Below are positions 12,701-22,590 of a DNA stretch of 64,000 nucleotides, piece after piece; position 1 is the stretch's first letter; each line of letters begins with the position of its first letter. The stretch lies in assembly GCA_020746105.1 (NCBI GenBank), contig CM036629.1, positions 751,501 through 815,500 on the forward strand, read 5' to 3'. The position numbers were made by a program, and so were the translations under genes. The DNA comes from Trogon surrucura. Taxonomy: Eukaryota; Chordata; Aves; Trogoniformes; Trogonidae. The notes below the pieces were generated by a model. It was not told the origin of the DNA and did not search any database. It saw only the letters and a program-made list of their open reading frames with translations.

Positions 12701-13867
12701 ACTAAAAAAGAACAATTCCTAATTAAGATAATTATCCTGAAACACTGCTACATAAGCCGCGACTCGCATTCTTTTTTTTTTTTTTATTAATAACACAAAT
12801 GAATCTCTGGATCGCACGAGCCTGAACGGACGCCACGCGCTGCCGTGGGAAAAGCTGTTTGTCTGTTTTCCGAGATAAGCCTTTTCTAAATTTAATAAAT
12901 CGAGCAGAGAAGAGACCCGCTCGTGTCCACAGGAGACAGATCCCTTTCCCTTCGGTAGTATAAACCGCGTGGAAAACATTTCTCACAGAAATCAAGCTTT
13001 TGGGGTGCAGCCTCCATCATCCCAGCCCCACCATCCTCATCCTCACCATCTCGGCCATCCTGTCCCACCCCTCTGGCAGCTGCTCAGGGCACCCCAGAGC
13101 AAGGGGCAGGCAGGGAGCTTGGAGGGGGAGAAATCATAAAAAAACAGCCTCAAACCCAAACTCTGCTTTGCAATGGTCAACCTTGCAAAAGTAGGATTAT
13201 TTTTTTGCAACCTTCTTGCAAAAATTGGATTTTTTTTTTTTATTTTTCTCTAGTCTAAAAAGTTACAGGTGATGTAAAAAGCAATTTATTTAGTTTTAGT
13301 AATTCTTGCAGCTGCATGACCGCGGTTTGAAACGAAGGCGTGATGGGAACTGGAACGTACTGAAGAAAAACCACCAGGAAACGAACCTGATGCAAGAGCT
13401 CGCGCCGCCCTTCAGAAGCGCTGCCGCTTCAGGACATCATCCTCTGCCACTCCCACCCACATCAGGACACTTCCTTGCCATAAAGAGCACTTTTTTTTAC
13501 TCCTCAGAAGCTGTAAGGAACTCTTGCGGGTTTCTATTTGTTGCCTTATTTCCGACCATCTCCGGGTCGGCCAGGTCCACGTCAGCTTCTCATGGTGGCT
13601 CCTGTGGTTTTACTGGAGACCAGCAGGTAAATCTCAGTTATTTAATTGTGTTACCCGCACGGTTTCTGCTATCGTGCTCCTCCTCAAGACAAAACACTGG
13701 CTCTCAAACGCTCAAACCCTCTCAGCATTACAGCTTTTTTTTTTTTTTTTTACACACTGCTGTGATTGCCATTACACAACTGATAGAGCCAGCATCCCCT
13801 GAAAACCATTTTAAGTCCTCAACAAAAGGCCATGCATTTTAACAGCAACATGGTTTGTCCATTACTA
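9761..13867. other. Intergenic stretch without recognised gene
   Basis: Mixed composition with small CpG-containing patches (9770-9840, 10155-10260). A short C-rich duplication lies near 11507-11537 (two copies of CCTGGGGTAC), and T runs occur at 12772-12785 and 13735-13751. The 178-codon open frame at 13306-13842 (plus) begins with TTG and runs through the T17 tract as polyphenylalanine, so I regard it as chance. No CR1 is present. Confidence 0.5.
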
Positions 13868-13990
13868 TGATTTATTATTATTTGCATTACAGTAGTACCC
13901 AGAGGCCCCTGCCAGGGCTCCTTTGTGCTGGGCATTGTACAGAGCACACAGCACCGCGCTCCTCCAACAAACTTAAATTCAGCCTAAAAG
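13868..13990 (-). repeat. Ancient SINE relic (MIR/L2-like tail)
   Basis: Read on the minus strand, this follows the order of a widespread old amniote repeat: a GCTCTGTACAATGCCCAGCA block, then GGGCCTCTGGGTACTACTGT, ending in an AATAATAATAAA-like tail. I recognise the pattern from memory but cannot assign a family name with certainty. It is well decayed, has no obvious target duplication and is the only transposable element seen in the first 20.6 kb. Confidence 0.6.
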
Positions 13991-14688
13991 GCTCCAGACC
14001 CACTCTCTCTAGGTACTTCCCCACCAAATGCACCCATCATTTTTAGCATTCTAAGGGGCATTTCCCAAACTCTAATTTGTTATTTACTTATTTTTTTTCC
14101 CCACAGTAGTACAGATTTAGAAGTTTCCCAGCACCTCTCCTTCCACTTCCAGGTACAACCCTACGACCAACTTAGCGGCAGGCGCTGAGCTCATCCACGC
14201 AAAACTCACAGCGAGGTGTTAAAAGGTCCCTTGGACGCAAGGGCACGCAGGAAAACCAAACAGCAAGATGGTATTAACTGGACTGCACCAAACAGAACAA
14301 CCAGGGAGAGAAAACTTGATTCTCTCCTTTGGCTGAAAACGGAAGCCCAAACCAGCTGCTCTAAATGACAAAAAAAATTATTCAGAAATACAGTAAAAAA
14401 AAAAAAAAACCAGCCCAGCCTGGCTGTGGGTGCAGAGAGTTTGTGAGGAAACAAAGGAGAGGTGCAGAGACTGCACAGCCTTGAAAGCAAGAGTGAGAAT
14501 CGCCTCTCCTATCTCTAAAAGCAGCTGGGGACGACGCACAGTACATTTTTCTGTAATAAAAGTCCCCTACTTTTCTGTACTTGGAAATCTCAGTTTATAG
14601 GTCAGTTAACAAGTATTAAAACCACAAGAGAACATGAAACGCACCACCTTCCCCTTTTGATCCTTTTCCCTTTTGGATGAAAGTTTTG
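13991..14688. other. Non-coding stretch
   Basis: Mixed composition, with an A14-type run near 14396-14409. A minus-strand open frame (14206-14490) reads through the A/T run as polyphenylalanine and is not credible. No gene or repeat family was recognised. Confidence 0.45.
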
Positions 14689-14716
14689 AAGTTCGGGGCA
14701 TAAAATCCCCGAATTT
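14689..14716. repeat. Inverted repeat (hairpin)
   Basis: TTCGGGG (14692-14698) and CCCCGAA (14707-14713) are perfect 7-bp arms around an 8-base AT-rich loop. They extend outward through one G/T wobble and two A/T pairs. A T run follows, so it looks like a bacterial terminator, but in this vertebrate context that reading does not apply. It may be an incidental hairpin or a dimeric protein-binding site. Confidence 0.6.
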
Positions 14717-14804
14717 TTCTTACGTTTTATGCCTCCACGAAGGCATTAAAACCCGAGTTTTGTGGGCTGAAGAAATAGCCCTTAACTAGGCGGGAATTAA
14801 AGCA

Positions 14805-15010
14805 AGCTGTCCCGCGCCCGACACCTGCTCGCCAGGTGCGCGGCCGCCCGGCTCCCAAATGGAACACCTCATTTACAAACCAAACCCGTCCAGAAAATTA
14901 CCTGCCCCTCCTGATTGCCGCGAATGGTTTTCATCAACCTGCACCGAACGGTACTCGGGGCTCGCCAAATTTACAGCGCCGGCTATAAGCGTCATTGTAG
15001 GAGGAAAAGG
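14805..15010. promoter_or_regulatory. CpG-containing block with paired E-boxes
   Basis: CACCTG (14822-14827) and CAGGTG (14833-14838) form an inverted pair of E-boxes five bases apart, within GC-rich sequence that includes a GCGGCCGC word. Paired CACCT/AGGTG elements are the classical target of ZEB1/ZEB2, and single CANNTG boxes bind bHLH factors. The next 150 bp are moderately CpG-rich with no open frame of interest. The block lies about 550 bp upstream of the promoter-like region at 15380-15560 and may belong to it. Function is inferred from motifs alone. Confidence 0.4.
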
Positions 15011-15379
15011 AATAGCAGCAATGCTTAAAAGCCATTAAACAAGCCGAGGGTCCCCACTGCGACCGGCCAGTGCCTTGGGTGTCCATTCGTTAAGGTGGCT
15101 TCCCGCCGAGCGTGCGACATAACCCACCACCAAGCACAGAATTGGCTTGGCTTAGAGGTTTTAAAGGCCCTGTTCTCTTGCAGGATGCTTCGGTTTTGAA
15201 ATCTATCAAAGGAATCTCAAAACAAATTACATGGTAAATTATTATCTGTGTTCTGGCCTCCTCTCTACACCCCACTGTTCAGCATGAATGGCGATGGGAG
15301 AGCCGCTCGTGAAAGGCTGCAAGATAAGCAGATTACAGAATGTCAGGTGCCTCGGGCTACTCTAAATTTCACAGCCAAA

Positions 15380-15560
15380 CTTCGCCGGCCGAATCAGTTC
15401 ATCTCGCTAATATGGGTCACAGGCTATTTCAATTAATGCACCTCTAATGACTAGCATTTGTTCCCTAATGCGGGGGGAATAAATACGGAGCCGCGCGGAG
15501 CAGCGAGGGAAGGCAGAGCGCTCTCCCCTTGCTGCTCGCCAGCACCGCCGCCTGAGTGGC
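15380..15560 (+). promoter_or_regulatory. Putative TATA-like promoter with homeodomain site cluster
   Basis: The AT-rich upstream half contains four TAAT cores between about 15400 and 15475, plus an ATATGGGTCA word (about 15409-15420) resembling a ROR/nuclear-receptor monomer site. An ATAAATA box follows at 15479-15485. About 30 bp downstream the sequence turns abruptly into CpG-rich, purine-rich DNA (15488-15550) like a transcription start and 5' UTR. Spacing and composition together look like a real plus-strand promoter rather than isolated motifs. The expected start is near 15510. The transcript is unknown: no GT donor in a strong context was found in the next 200 bp. Confidence 0.45.
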
Positions 15561-15578
15561 TCTAACCAGCTACCAGAG

Positions 15579-15707
15579 ATGGGGAAAACAGCCTTGCAAG
15601 GAAGACAGAATTTCTTTCAGAAAGGAACCTTTTATGTGGCTTTCCTATCGTTACCGACTCATTTCTGGCAGCTTTCAGTGTCCTCTAGATCCCGGTGTAC
15701 TGAATAA
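15579..15707 (+). CDS. Possible 42-codon small ORF below the promoter
   Basis: The first ATG after the putative start site, in an acceptable context (G at +4, A at -3), opens a 42-codon frame that ends in TAA. The peptide begins MGKTALQGRQNFF and has no signal peptide, domain or known family. It follows the putative 5' UTR by about 70 nt. A frame this short occurs easily by chance, so it is listed only because of its position. It could equally be non-coding leader sequence. Confidence 0.12.
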   Translation: MGKTALQGRQNFFQKGTFYVAFLSLPTHFWQLSVSSRSRCTE

Positions 15708-16555
15708 CAAGACCTGATATGAAAAGAGAATGCGGAAAACAAATTAGCATTTTGAAAATAAAAAGCATGGCTTTTAATCCTATTAAGATCGTGGCTTTTT
15801 TTTTTTTTTTTAAGTTCTCTGAAAGATATACTGATGTTTCCATTAACATAAATGCTGAAATCAGCATTTCCTTTGAAAGAAGTTGTTAATATTTGGAAAT
15901 GGTAGGATTTCCAATCCTAGATTTGATTGTTATTCTATGCTACCCTGCAAGTGCCAAGGTCATGGGGAGATTCACCTGCACACTGAGCTAAATGAATGCA
16001 CTCGGCCACAATACATGTATAATTTAACATTCTCCTCTCAAGTACCACCATGCATTCCTAAAAATATTTTATTACAATAACAAATTGGTTTCGAAATCAT
16101 GCATTATGTATTCTGAAATTAGGTCTGCCAATGAAACCTGTATATACAAACACACACGCAACCATGCAGGACAGCGTGAACACAGAAATTATAGGTTCGA
16201 GGGGAGCTGAAAGGAACAATTAATTCTTCCTGTAACTCCAAAAAGTCCCTTTCTATTACTTTAATCTGCATAGTTAAAAAGAACAAAACAATCAATGGCT
16301 GCGAAATGCGTTTCGAAACCAAATAGCGTGTCTGTTTCTGGATGTCTTTATAGAAAGAAAATGTTTAACTGCAAAGTGCACAGTGTATTAAAACACACAT
16401 CGGGGAGGGCTCGTTTCTCCAGGGTAGGGTTGGGAAAAATAATACAAAGCTTCTCAAATATTTCAAAGAGTATTAGTTACGTTGCAAAACTTGACCAGTG
16501 TAACATTCTAAATGTTTTTTTTTTTCCTTCAGCTCGAGCTCCTGCAAATATTTAA
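15708..16555. other. AT-rich non-coding stretch
   Basis: Contains a 16-base T run at 15796-15811 and a short CA-rich stretch around 16145-16160. No repeat family or coding frame is convincing; the longest frame is under 90 codons. Confidence 0.45.
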
Positions 16556-17040
16556 GGCAAATTTATCCAAAAAATCCCCCTTAAATTCTTGATAAATAAA
16601 GCCAGTCCTTTGCCATTTCTTTTCTAGTTAGTTAGCCAAAGAATTAAAAATTTCATAATATTGCTGAATTTTCAGGAGCAAACGCTGTACCGTTAATGCA
16701 CTTTCATGATAGATGGTTGTTTCTGATTTGCAAGTTTCATTTCAAGTTAAATAAACATTGATAAAGCATCCTTTTACAGCCCAAATATTCCTTTTTCTCA
16801 TGCAAAATAAGCATGTTTCTTGGTCAACTGACATTTTGTTAAAATGGACTTGAGGTAGCTATTTATGAATAATTAAGATTAAAATGTTTCTGTGATTCCC
16901 TCAATGCTTTTTTATTTTAAAACATTTATATCACGTCAAAATGGACTTATTCTTCCAAAGGTAACTTTCCATTAAAATAATGGAGAAAATGACATTTCTA
17001 ATTTCGATAATAGCCCCGAGTTCTTAACGAAAGTCAAAGC
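16556..17040. promoter_or_regulatory. Candidate AT-rich enhancer (motif-based)
   Basis: An unbroken AT-rich block of complex, non-repetitive sequence with several homeodomain cores (TTAATG, ATTAA, TAATTAAG), TGATAAAG and AACATTGATAAAGC words, and the decamer AAAATGGACT occurring twice (about 16843 and 16939). It contains no transposon, microsatellite or open frame. Such sequence is typical of conserved non-coding elements near developmental genes, but conservation has not been measured here. Confidence 0.25.
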
Positions 17041-20000
17041 CTTCTGCTGCAGAAACCTGATGGTTTTTAGGATTGATGCTACAACGTGAATTCTCTGTGA
17101 CGGTGTTAAAATACTTGAAGTTTTTAAAACACGACAAGCAAGACCAGCTACATTTCCATTTTACAGCAGCAGCCCTGGCTAAACCTTTAGTTTGGACTCT
17201 GTGTCGCACTCTGGTAAAACTATTTGCTTTTCTGTTCCGTATGGCAAGAAAACGAGTCTGGCAGATATTACTACTAATTAGACTTCGTTCAGTTTTAAAT
17301 GTCCTCAAGAACAGCTTGAAAATGGATGATCAAAACTGGACATTTGTTATTTCAATTTTATTCCAAGAAGCAAAAATGCAAAATATTCTAAACCACTGCC
17401 TTTTGCAACGGGGAAGCCGGATCTGACTGAAGACTTCACATTTCTAGGAGATTTTAATCCAGCAAATATCGCATAAAATTAGGACCTTCCCGCTCTCTTT
17501 TTTGAACACAGGTGCAAACGTTGCACTTGGAAACTGTTTCTCTGCAATTTCGTTTAGATGTTCCGATATGACGAGACGTGCAGCTTCTTCGGTGGCGAAA
17601 TTATGAGAAATAATTATCTTTAATCTAATCACTTGCATGTGAAAATGGTAAATGTTTAGCAGCTTAATTTGTGATTTCTTAAAAAGCCTTTTGTATCACT
17701 GTTTAGACCGACACACTGAAGCTTTGCTTTTAAAGCAATAATTAAGAAATTGTTGACAGAAATTAAATGTCAGTGACAATTTAAACAATTGTACATGTTC
17801 TTCCCCCTTTCTTTTCTGAGGTTGAGCCTGACAAAAAGGGAAAGCTAAACTACCATTAGAGAGGGGAACACGCGCTTCCAGAACGCTTTTTTGCAGTAAA
17901 GAGATGTGATTCATATAAGCAATAAGCAAACCCCACGCTATGGATTTTTAAATGCCCTGGCTTGGAATCCAGAGGTTAAATGATTAAACCCATTCCTGCA
18001 CTTTTCAGTTTAGCTGCAGCTATGTTTCCCTGAATTTAGCTGTGGGCAATTTTAAGCTGAATAGGAACCGCTCTTTTATTTGTTATTAAAGTCCGTTGCT
18101 ATCTTTCAGAACTGTTTGTTACACATATCTGAACACATACACGTATTAAGAAAATCTACTGAAATAAATACGGGATTACAAAACCTAGACAAAAATCACT
18201 CGGCGTTCATTCCTGCGCGGCAATTTACTTAACGAAAATTATAAATGGCAATACATTAAATCATTAAATGCGACCATTATCTTTCCCGCACGAATTTAAG
18301 CACAAAGGAAAACAAAACTATTTTTTCTGAGCGTTGCATGCAAGCCTTTAAAAAGAAAAAGGAAAGAAAACAAACAAAAAGCAGAGGTTGGGGGGGGCCT
18401 GAGCTCGGGGAACCAGGAGGAGCAAGTGTTCCCTGGTGAGCGCTCGGGGACGGGGGCTGAGCCAGCGGCAGCGGCGCCGGGTTTGGAGGAGCCCTTTCAA
18501 ATGGCACTCGCGTAAGAACATTGACACGTGGGAAGTTTGAAAAGCACGCAGGAGAGCAGGGATACAGGCAAGCTGGCCTGCCTAATCGCTAATTATTCCC
18601 CATGAAAAAGGCAGGGGTGCCCGGACAGGAATATCATAACGGCGTGCTGTCACGCCGCTCGCTCGGAATGTGGTGTTGGTTTGAACTCAATAATTTACGT
18701 GCAAAGACCGCAGACGGCGTAGCAGCCTGCAGACCCTCTGCACGGCTGTCTGGCTGGCAAGGAAAAGATCTGAGAGCTAAAATGGAAGAAGGTTTCTACA
18801 TGTTTTTCCCATTCAGGATCCCGCAACCGGCTGGTGAGCTGCACGACACAGAAAACATGCAGGCTCCTAACAGGATTAAAGGCAGAGGGAGAAAACACAA
18901 ATCAAAAGCACACTGGTGTTCCCCAGCCCAGTTTTGTTTTGTTCGCTCAGTAACTGCCCCCGGTGCGGTTTAGTGCCGCCCGCACGGACGGTGTGGGAGC
19001 CCCACGTGCAGGGGGGTCAGCGGGGCCGGCTGGGAACGTCCCCCCTTCTCTGTGTCCTGCAGCAAGACCCGGCCGAGGGGTGCCACAGGCTCGCGGGCGT
19101 CAGGGCGTAGTGTGACCGGGACTCGGGCAGCTGGACACGTTCCTCGGCTTCTCCTTTAACCCAGCCTTCTGCTAAACGCAGATTCATGAATTAGTTATTC
19201 CTTTGGGGTGCTGGAAGCAAGCTGACCAATATTAGTGGTTTTAGCGGAAAAGGCACAGACCCTGAGAACTTCATTCTGCCGTTATTATTAGAAATTCTGT
19301 CGCAGAGACTCTCCGGGCTGGCTGATTTCACATCACTGGCTTCTATGACACGGTGTTTCCTTCAGTTACCCTGAAATCCGTGACTGCATTTTTCTGCTGC
19401 GTGATGTCACGGGGCAGAGAGCGAAACCAAAGCCACTTCCTCGGAACAGACCTACGCTAACACACCCACGAAAGAGCTGCCAAACCATTTTCAGGACAAG
19501 ACTGTTGGTAAAACAACGTACGAGCGGCGCTACCAGCACAAGCATCCCACACGCACTTCTCCATGAAAACACCCACATTTGGCCAAAAGGACAGCCCGTG
19601 AAGGTCCCCACCGAGGAAAACCACCCACGGTGTAACCAGACCTTCCCACTTTGCAGACCATGCCCACAGCCCCACTCCATCTGCTTCTGGGTCTAGTTTT
19701 CCCTAAACGTCATCACGTAAACCTTGTGTAAAAATGTTGGACAGCAGCCCCCAGGACACCCCAGCGTGGCACGGCCGTGCCTCGGCACTGGGAGCCGAGG
19801 GAAAGTTGCCCAGGCCACGGCAGGTTGGATGGCAGCTTGTCTGGTCCTCCAAGACAAAGTTCTGTTGGCAGCAGTTTTGTCTCCTGAGCCCCATCCAGAA
19901 TAACCCAGGTTTGGGGATGTTAAGAGTGGTAGGAGGGTGCAGCTCTGCCCGCAAGGCCAACAACCCCACGTATGTTACCAGAAACAATATGAAGTAGCAG

Positions 20001-20685
20001 TCTCACAGGCAGAGCTCTAAAATAAAATGAAAAGAGCAAATCCGTTCATTTGACACCAGCCTGTTTCTTCTACCAGCATGTGAAAATGAATAAAAAAAGC
20101 TTTAAAGCACTTTCTCGATTAACAAGGCACACTAAGATAACAGTGTCACAATTTGCGACCTGAAGAAGTTACAGGAAGATGGTGCCCAGCCTACGTTCAA
20201 CCTGCGGTTGTTTTCAATTTCCTTGAAAAGTAAATAATACATATTCCTTCTCTCCCTCTCCTTTCCGCCTTGCCTTTCACCTTTCTCTACCACTAGAAAA
20301 CAGTCTTCTGCGTAAGACTTAGCAGAGCTTCTGTTCTGTAATTATTACTCACAGCTACCTGATTTTTGTAAAAGGTTTCTTTCCACAAATGCTGTTCTTC
20401 CAGCGAGCAAACCAGGCGAGTGAGATTTATTATTTGTTTACTAACGGTAATGAGCAAGCAGAAAGGTTTCTTGCTATACAACATTTTTACACGTAGTTTA
20501 CGCGATGACATTAGGAGAAACTAAACCCAGAAGCAGATGGAGTCCCTTCCAGCCGAACTGAGGAAGGTCGCTCGATACGTTTTTTCCCCTCCAGATCATC
20601 TCTGGAAACTTATTTCTCAGGATATTCGCCGAGGGAAGTTTCAGAATCGCCGTCTCCCACGTTCGATGCGGTTTGGGTGCAACGT
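17041..20685. other. Intergenic stretch without recognised gene
   Basis: AT-rich DNA up to about 18370, then a GC-rich patch with a G7 run and CpGs (18388-18485), then mixed DNA. Open frames of 117 codons (17073-17426) and 123 codons (18602-18973, ATG start) are the largest on the plus strand. Neither translation shows a domain, membrane segment or recognisable family. No transposable element was recognised. Confidence 0.45.
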
Positions 20686-20752
20686 CACAGAATCATAGAA
20701 TGGTTTAAGTTGGAAGGGACCCCAGAGATCACCTAATCCAACCTCCCTGTCA
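20686..20752 (-). mobile_element. CR1 LINE 3' end fragment
   Basis: On the minus strand this is the very 3' end of an avian CR1: the tail words ATTCTATGATTCTGTG preceded by the conserved GGTCCCTTCCAACTTAAACC-type block and a GGTGATCTC word. Only about 67 bp remain, as usual for CR1, which is nearly always 5'-truncated. It has no coding potential. It is the first recognisable CR1 from the left edge of the window. Confidence 0.9.
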
Positions 20753-22547
20753 GGCGGTTACGGCGACATTTCCGCGTTTCTATTACCCTCGTTCTGCCCC
20801 CGACTGCTGCTCCGACCCCGTCTGCCCCCTCCTCGCCCGCCCCAGCGGGAGGGGATCAGCACGGCCCCGGCCACAGCTCCTGCCCCCTGAGAGACTCCGC
20901 AAACCCCAGCGCAGTCAGCCTGAAAACACTTGCATTTTAAATCGCAGTTCAGAGCGATTCTGCCACGCGGCCCTCGGTGGGACCCCCACCAAATTCCTTT
21001 CGTTTTGCTGTTCCCACGTTCACCGGGGCCGATCCATTACACAGCACAGGGTCTATAGTAACGAGGCATTTTTCAGTCTAACAAGCTTACAGGAAATTTA
21101 AGTTATAGTTTTATAAATCCCCCGCACGTGCCATACGTGCAGAAAGGGACGTGTTGCCCACAGCGCCTCTCTTTGTCAGGAATAGCTGCTCTTTGGATTT
21201 CGCCCTTCTTAAACAGTACAGTTAAAGAGCTTCTTTTCTGTCAAACTATTGGCATGTGATTGCCACTACATCTTCCTTTATCCTCTTCAGTGTATTTATT
21301 TAGTCCCCTGAGGTCCTTTCCTCTTCTCAGAAGGAAGGCCTAAGAGTCTTGATAGATGTTATTGCTATTGTCCAGGAGAATCTATGGGCTAGCGGACAGA
21401 CGGTGCCGCAAGCTGGGATCTCCATCAGCTCCGAGCCTGGAACCCAGAGATCCCGTTTCCTACGGCCAAGCCGCAGGACAGCGTAGCTGGAGGAGAAGGC
21501 AGGCACAAATCTAGCTTGAAAAGAATAATTTTAGACTGAATGGAATACACCACCCACAAAGACAGAGAGAGCAAGACCTTGGGAAACCATGGGACTTCTT
21601 TCTTTCTTCCTCCGATTTAAAGAAAAACACTGTTTTCTCTTGGTGTTGTTAAAAAACAATTCCCATTTAAGCAGTGACAGGCAGGACTCTGTAATCTGTA
21701 CATACAATTTAATCCTTCAAAGAATCAGCAGAACCCACATCAATCAAGCCTTCATCAACTTGTAAAAACAATATTTTGATTCAATCAGATTCAAAGCCCC
21801 GAAATTCCCAAGTAATTAATGCAGGGTCACTCAGAGGCTGTGAAGCAGTGGCTAGCAGAGTGGTCAAATATTTACCCCTCAACACAGTAGACATGAGGAC
21901 AACCAAAGGACCTGAAGAGTGGGCAAGAATAGATAATGCGACTCTCTCTGCAGCAGGTTTCATTCACTAGAAGTATTTGGATAAAGAATTATTACAAAGG
22001 GGGGGTGGAAGCAACTGAAGCCTCTGCAGTAAGCAGCGTTCTCGCATCCTGCTCAAGGGCTGTTAAATGGTCAGTGACCCAGGCAACATCCTTCTCATTT
22101 TTTGGTTTTTAACATGCATGTCTGCAGACAGTTGGGTTGTTTTGGTTACAGCCCCTCCTTATAACATTCACAATAAATCACATTATAAGAATGTAGACGG
22201 CAAAAAATTACTGAAGAGTCCCAACCGCTAAGACCTTCTGGCCTGCTTTGTATTCCTAGAAATGAGCCTGGAGTTCAGCTTTTGCCCTTAAACATTCTTA
22301 AAATATAAGCCCAGCATCCAGCACATTCTGCGCACGGAGGAGACGCTCAGAGCGCGGGGGTGCCTGTGCGCACAGTGGACGCGCGGCTGCCGAGCCTGAC
22401 GTCTCGAGGTGATTCTCTGGAGCAAATTTGATGCAGCAGCTTTAAACTCTGCCTTGAGAGAAAAATATATTGGGTAGGTTCCACTTCAAAGCTAAGATCT
22501 CATTGATTCTTTTAAAATGCAGGTATTAAACCAGTCATAGCTTGTCA
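20753..22547. other. Intergenic stretch without recognised gene
   Basis: Begins with a GC-rich patch directly next to the CR1 fragment (20760-20900), then turns mixed and AT-rich. The longest frames are about 60 codons. No repeat family, RNA gene or clear regulatory block was recognised. Confidence 0.45.
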
Positions 22548-22590
22548 ATGCATATTATATATATAATCATATATATATGCATATATGGGG
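22548..22590. repeat. AT microsatellite with hairpin symmetry
   Basis: Alternating AT/TA run broken by a C, bounded on both sides by ATGCATAT-type words (GCATATTATATATATAATCA, then a second ATATATATATGCATATA run). The two halves are roughly self-complementary, so the block could extrude a cruciform. It is a simple repeat. Confidence 0.8.

Noticed and set aside
13306..13842. 178-codon plus-strand frame
   Set aside because: TTG start and translation through a T17 run as polyphenylalanine; no ATG-led conserved features.
14689..14716. Hairpin followed by a T run, like a Rho-independent terminator
   Set aside because: The window is vertebrate DNA with CR1 elements, so this bacterial terminator model does not apply.
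20533..20560. GTCCCTTCCAGCCGAACTGA word resembling a CR1 3' block
   Set aside because: Only about 20 bases fit, with no octamer tail after it and no CR1 body before it. Possibly chance near the true CR1 at 20686.
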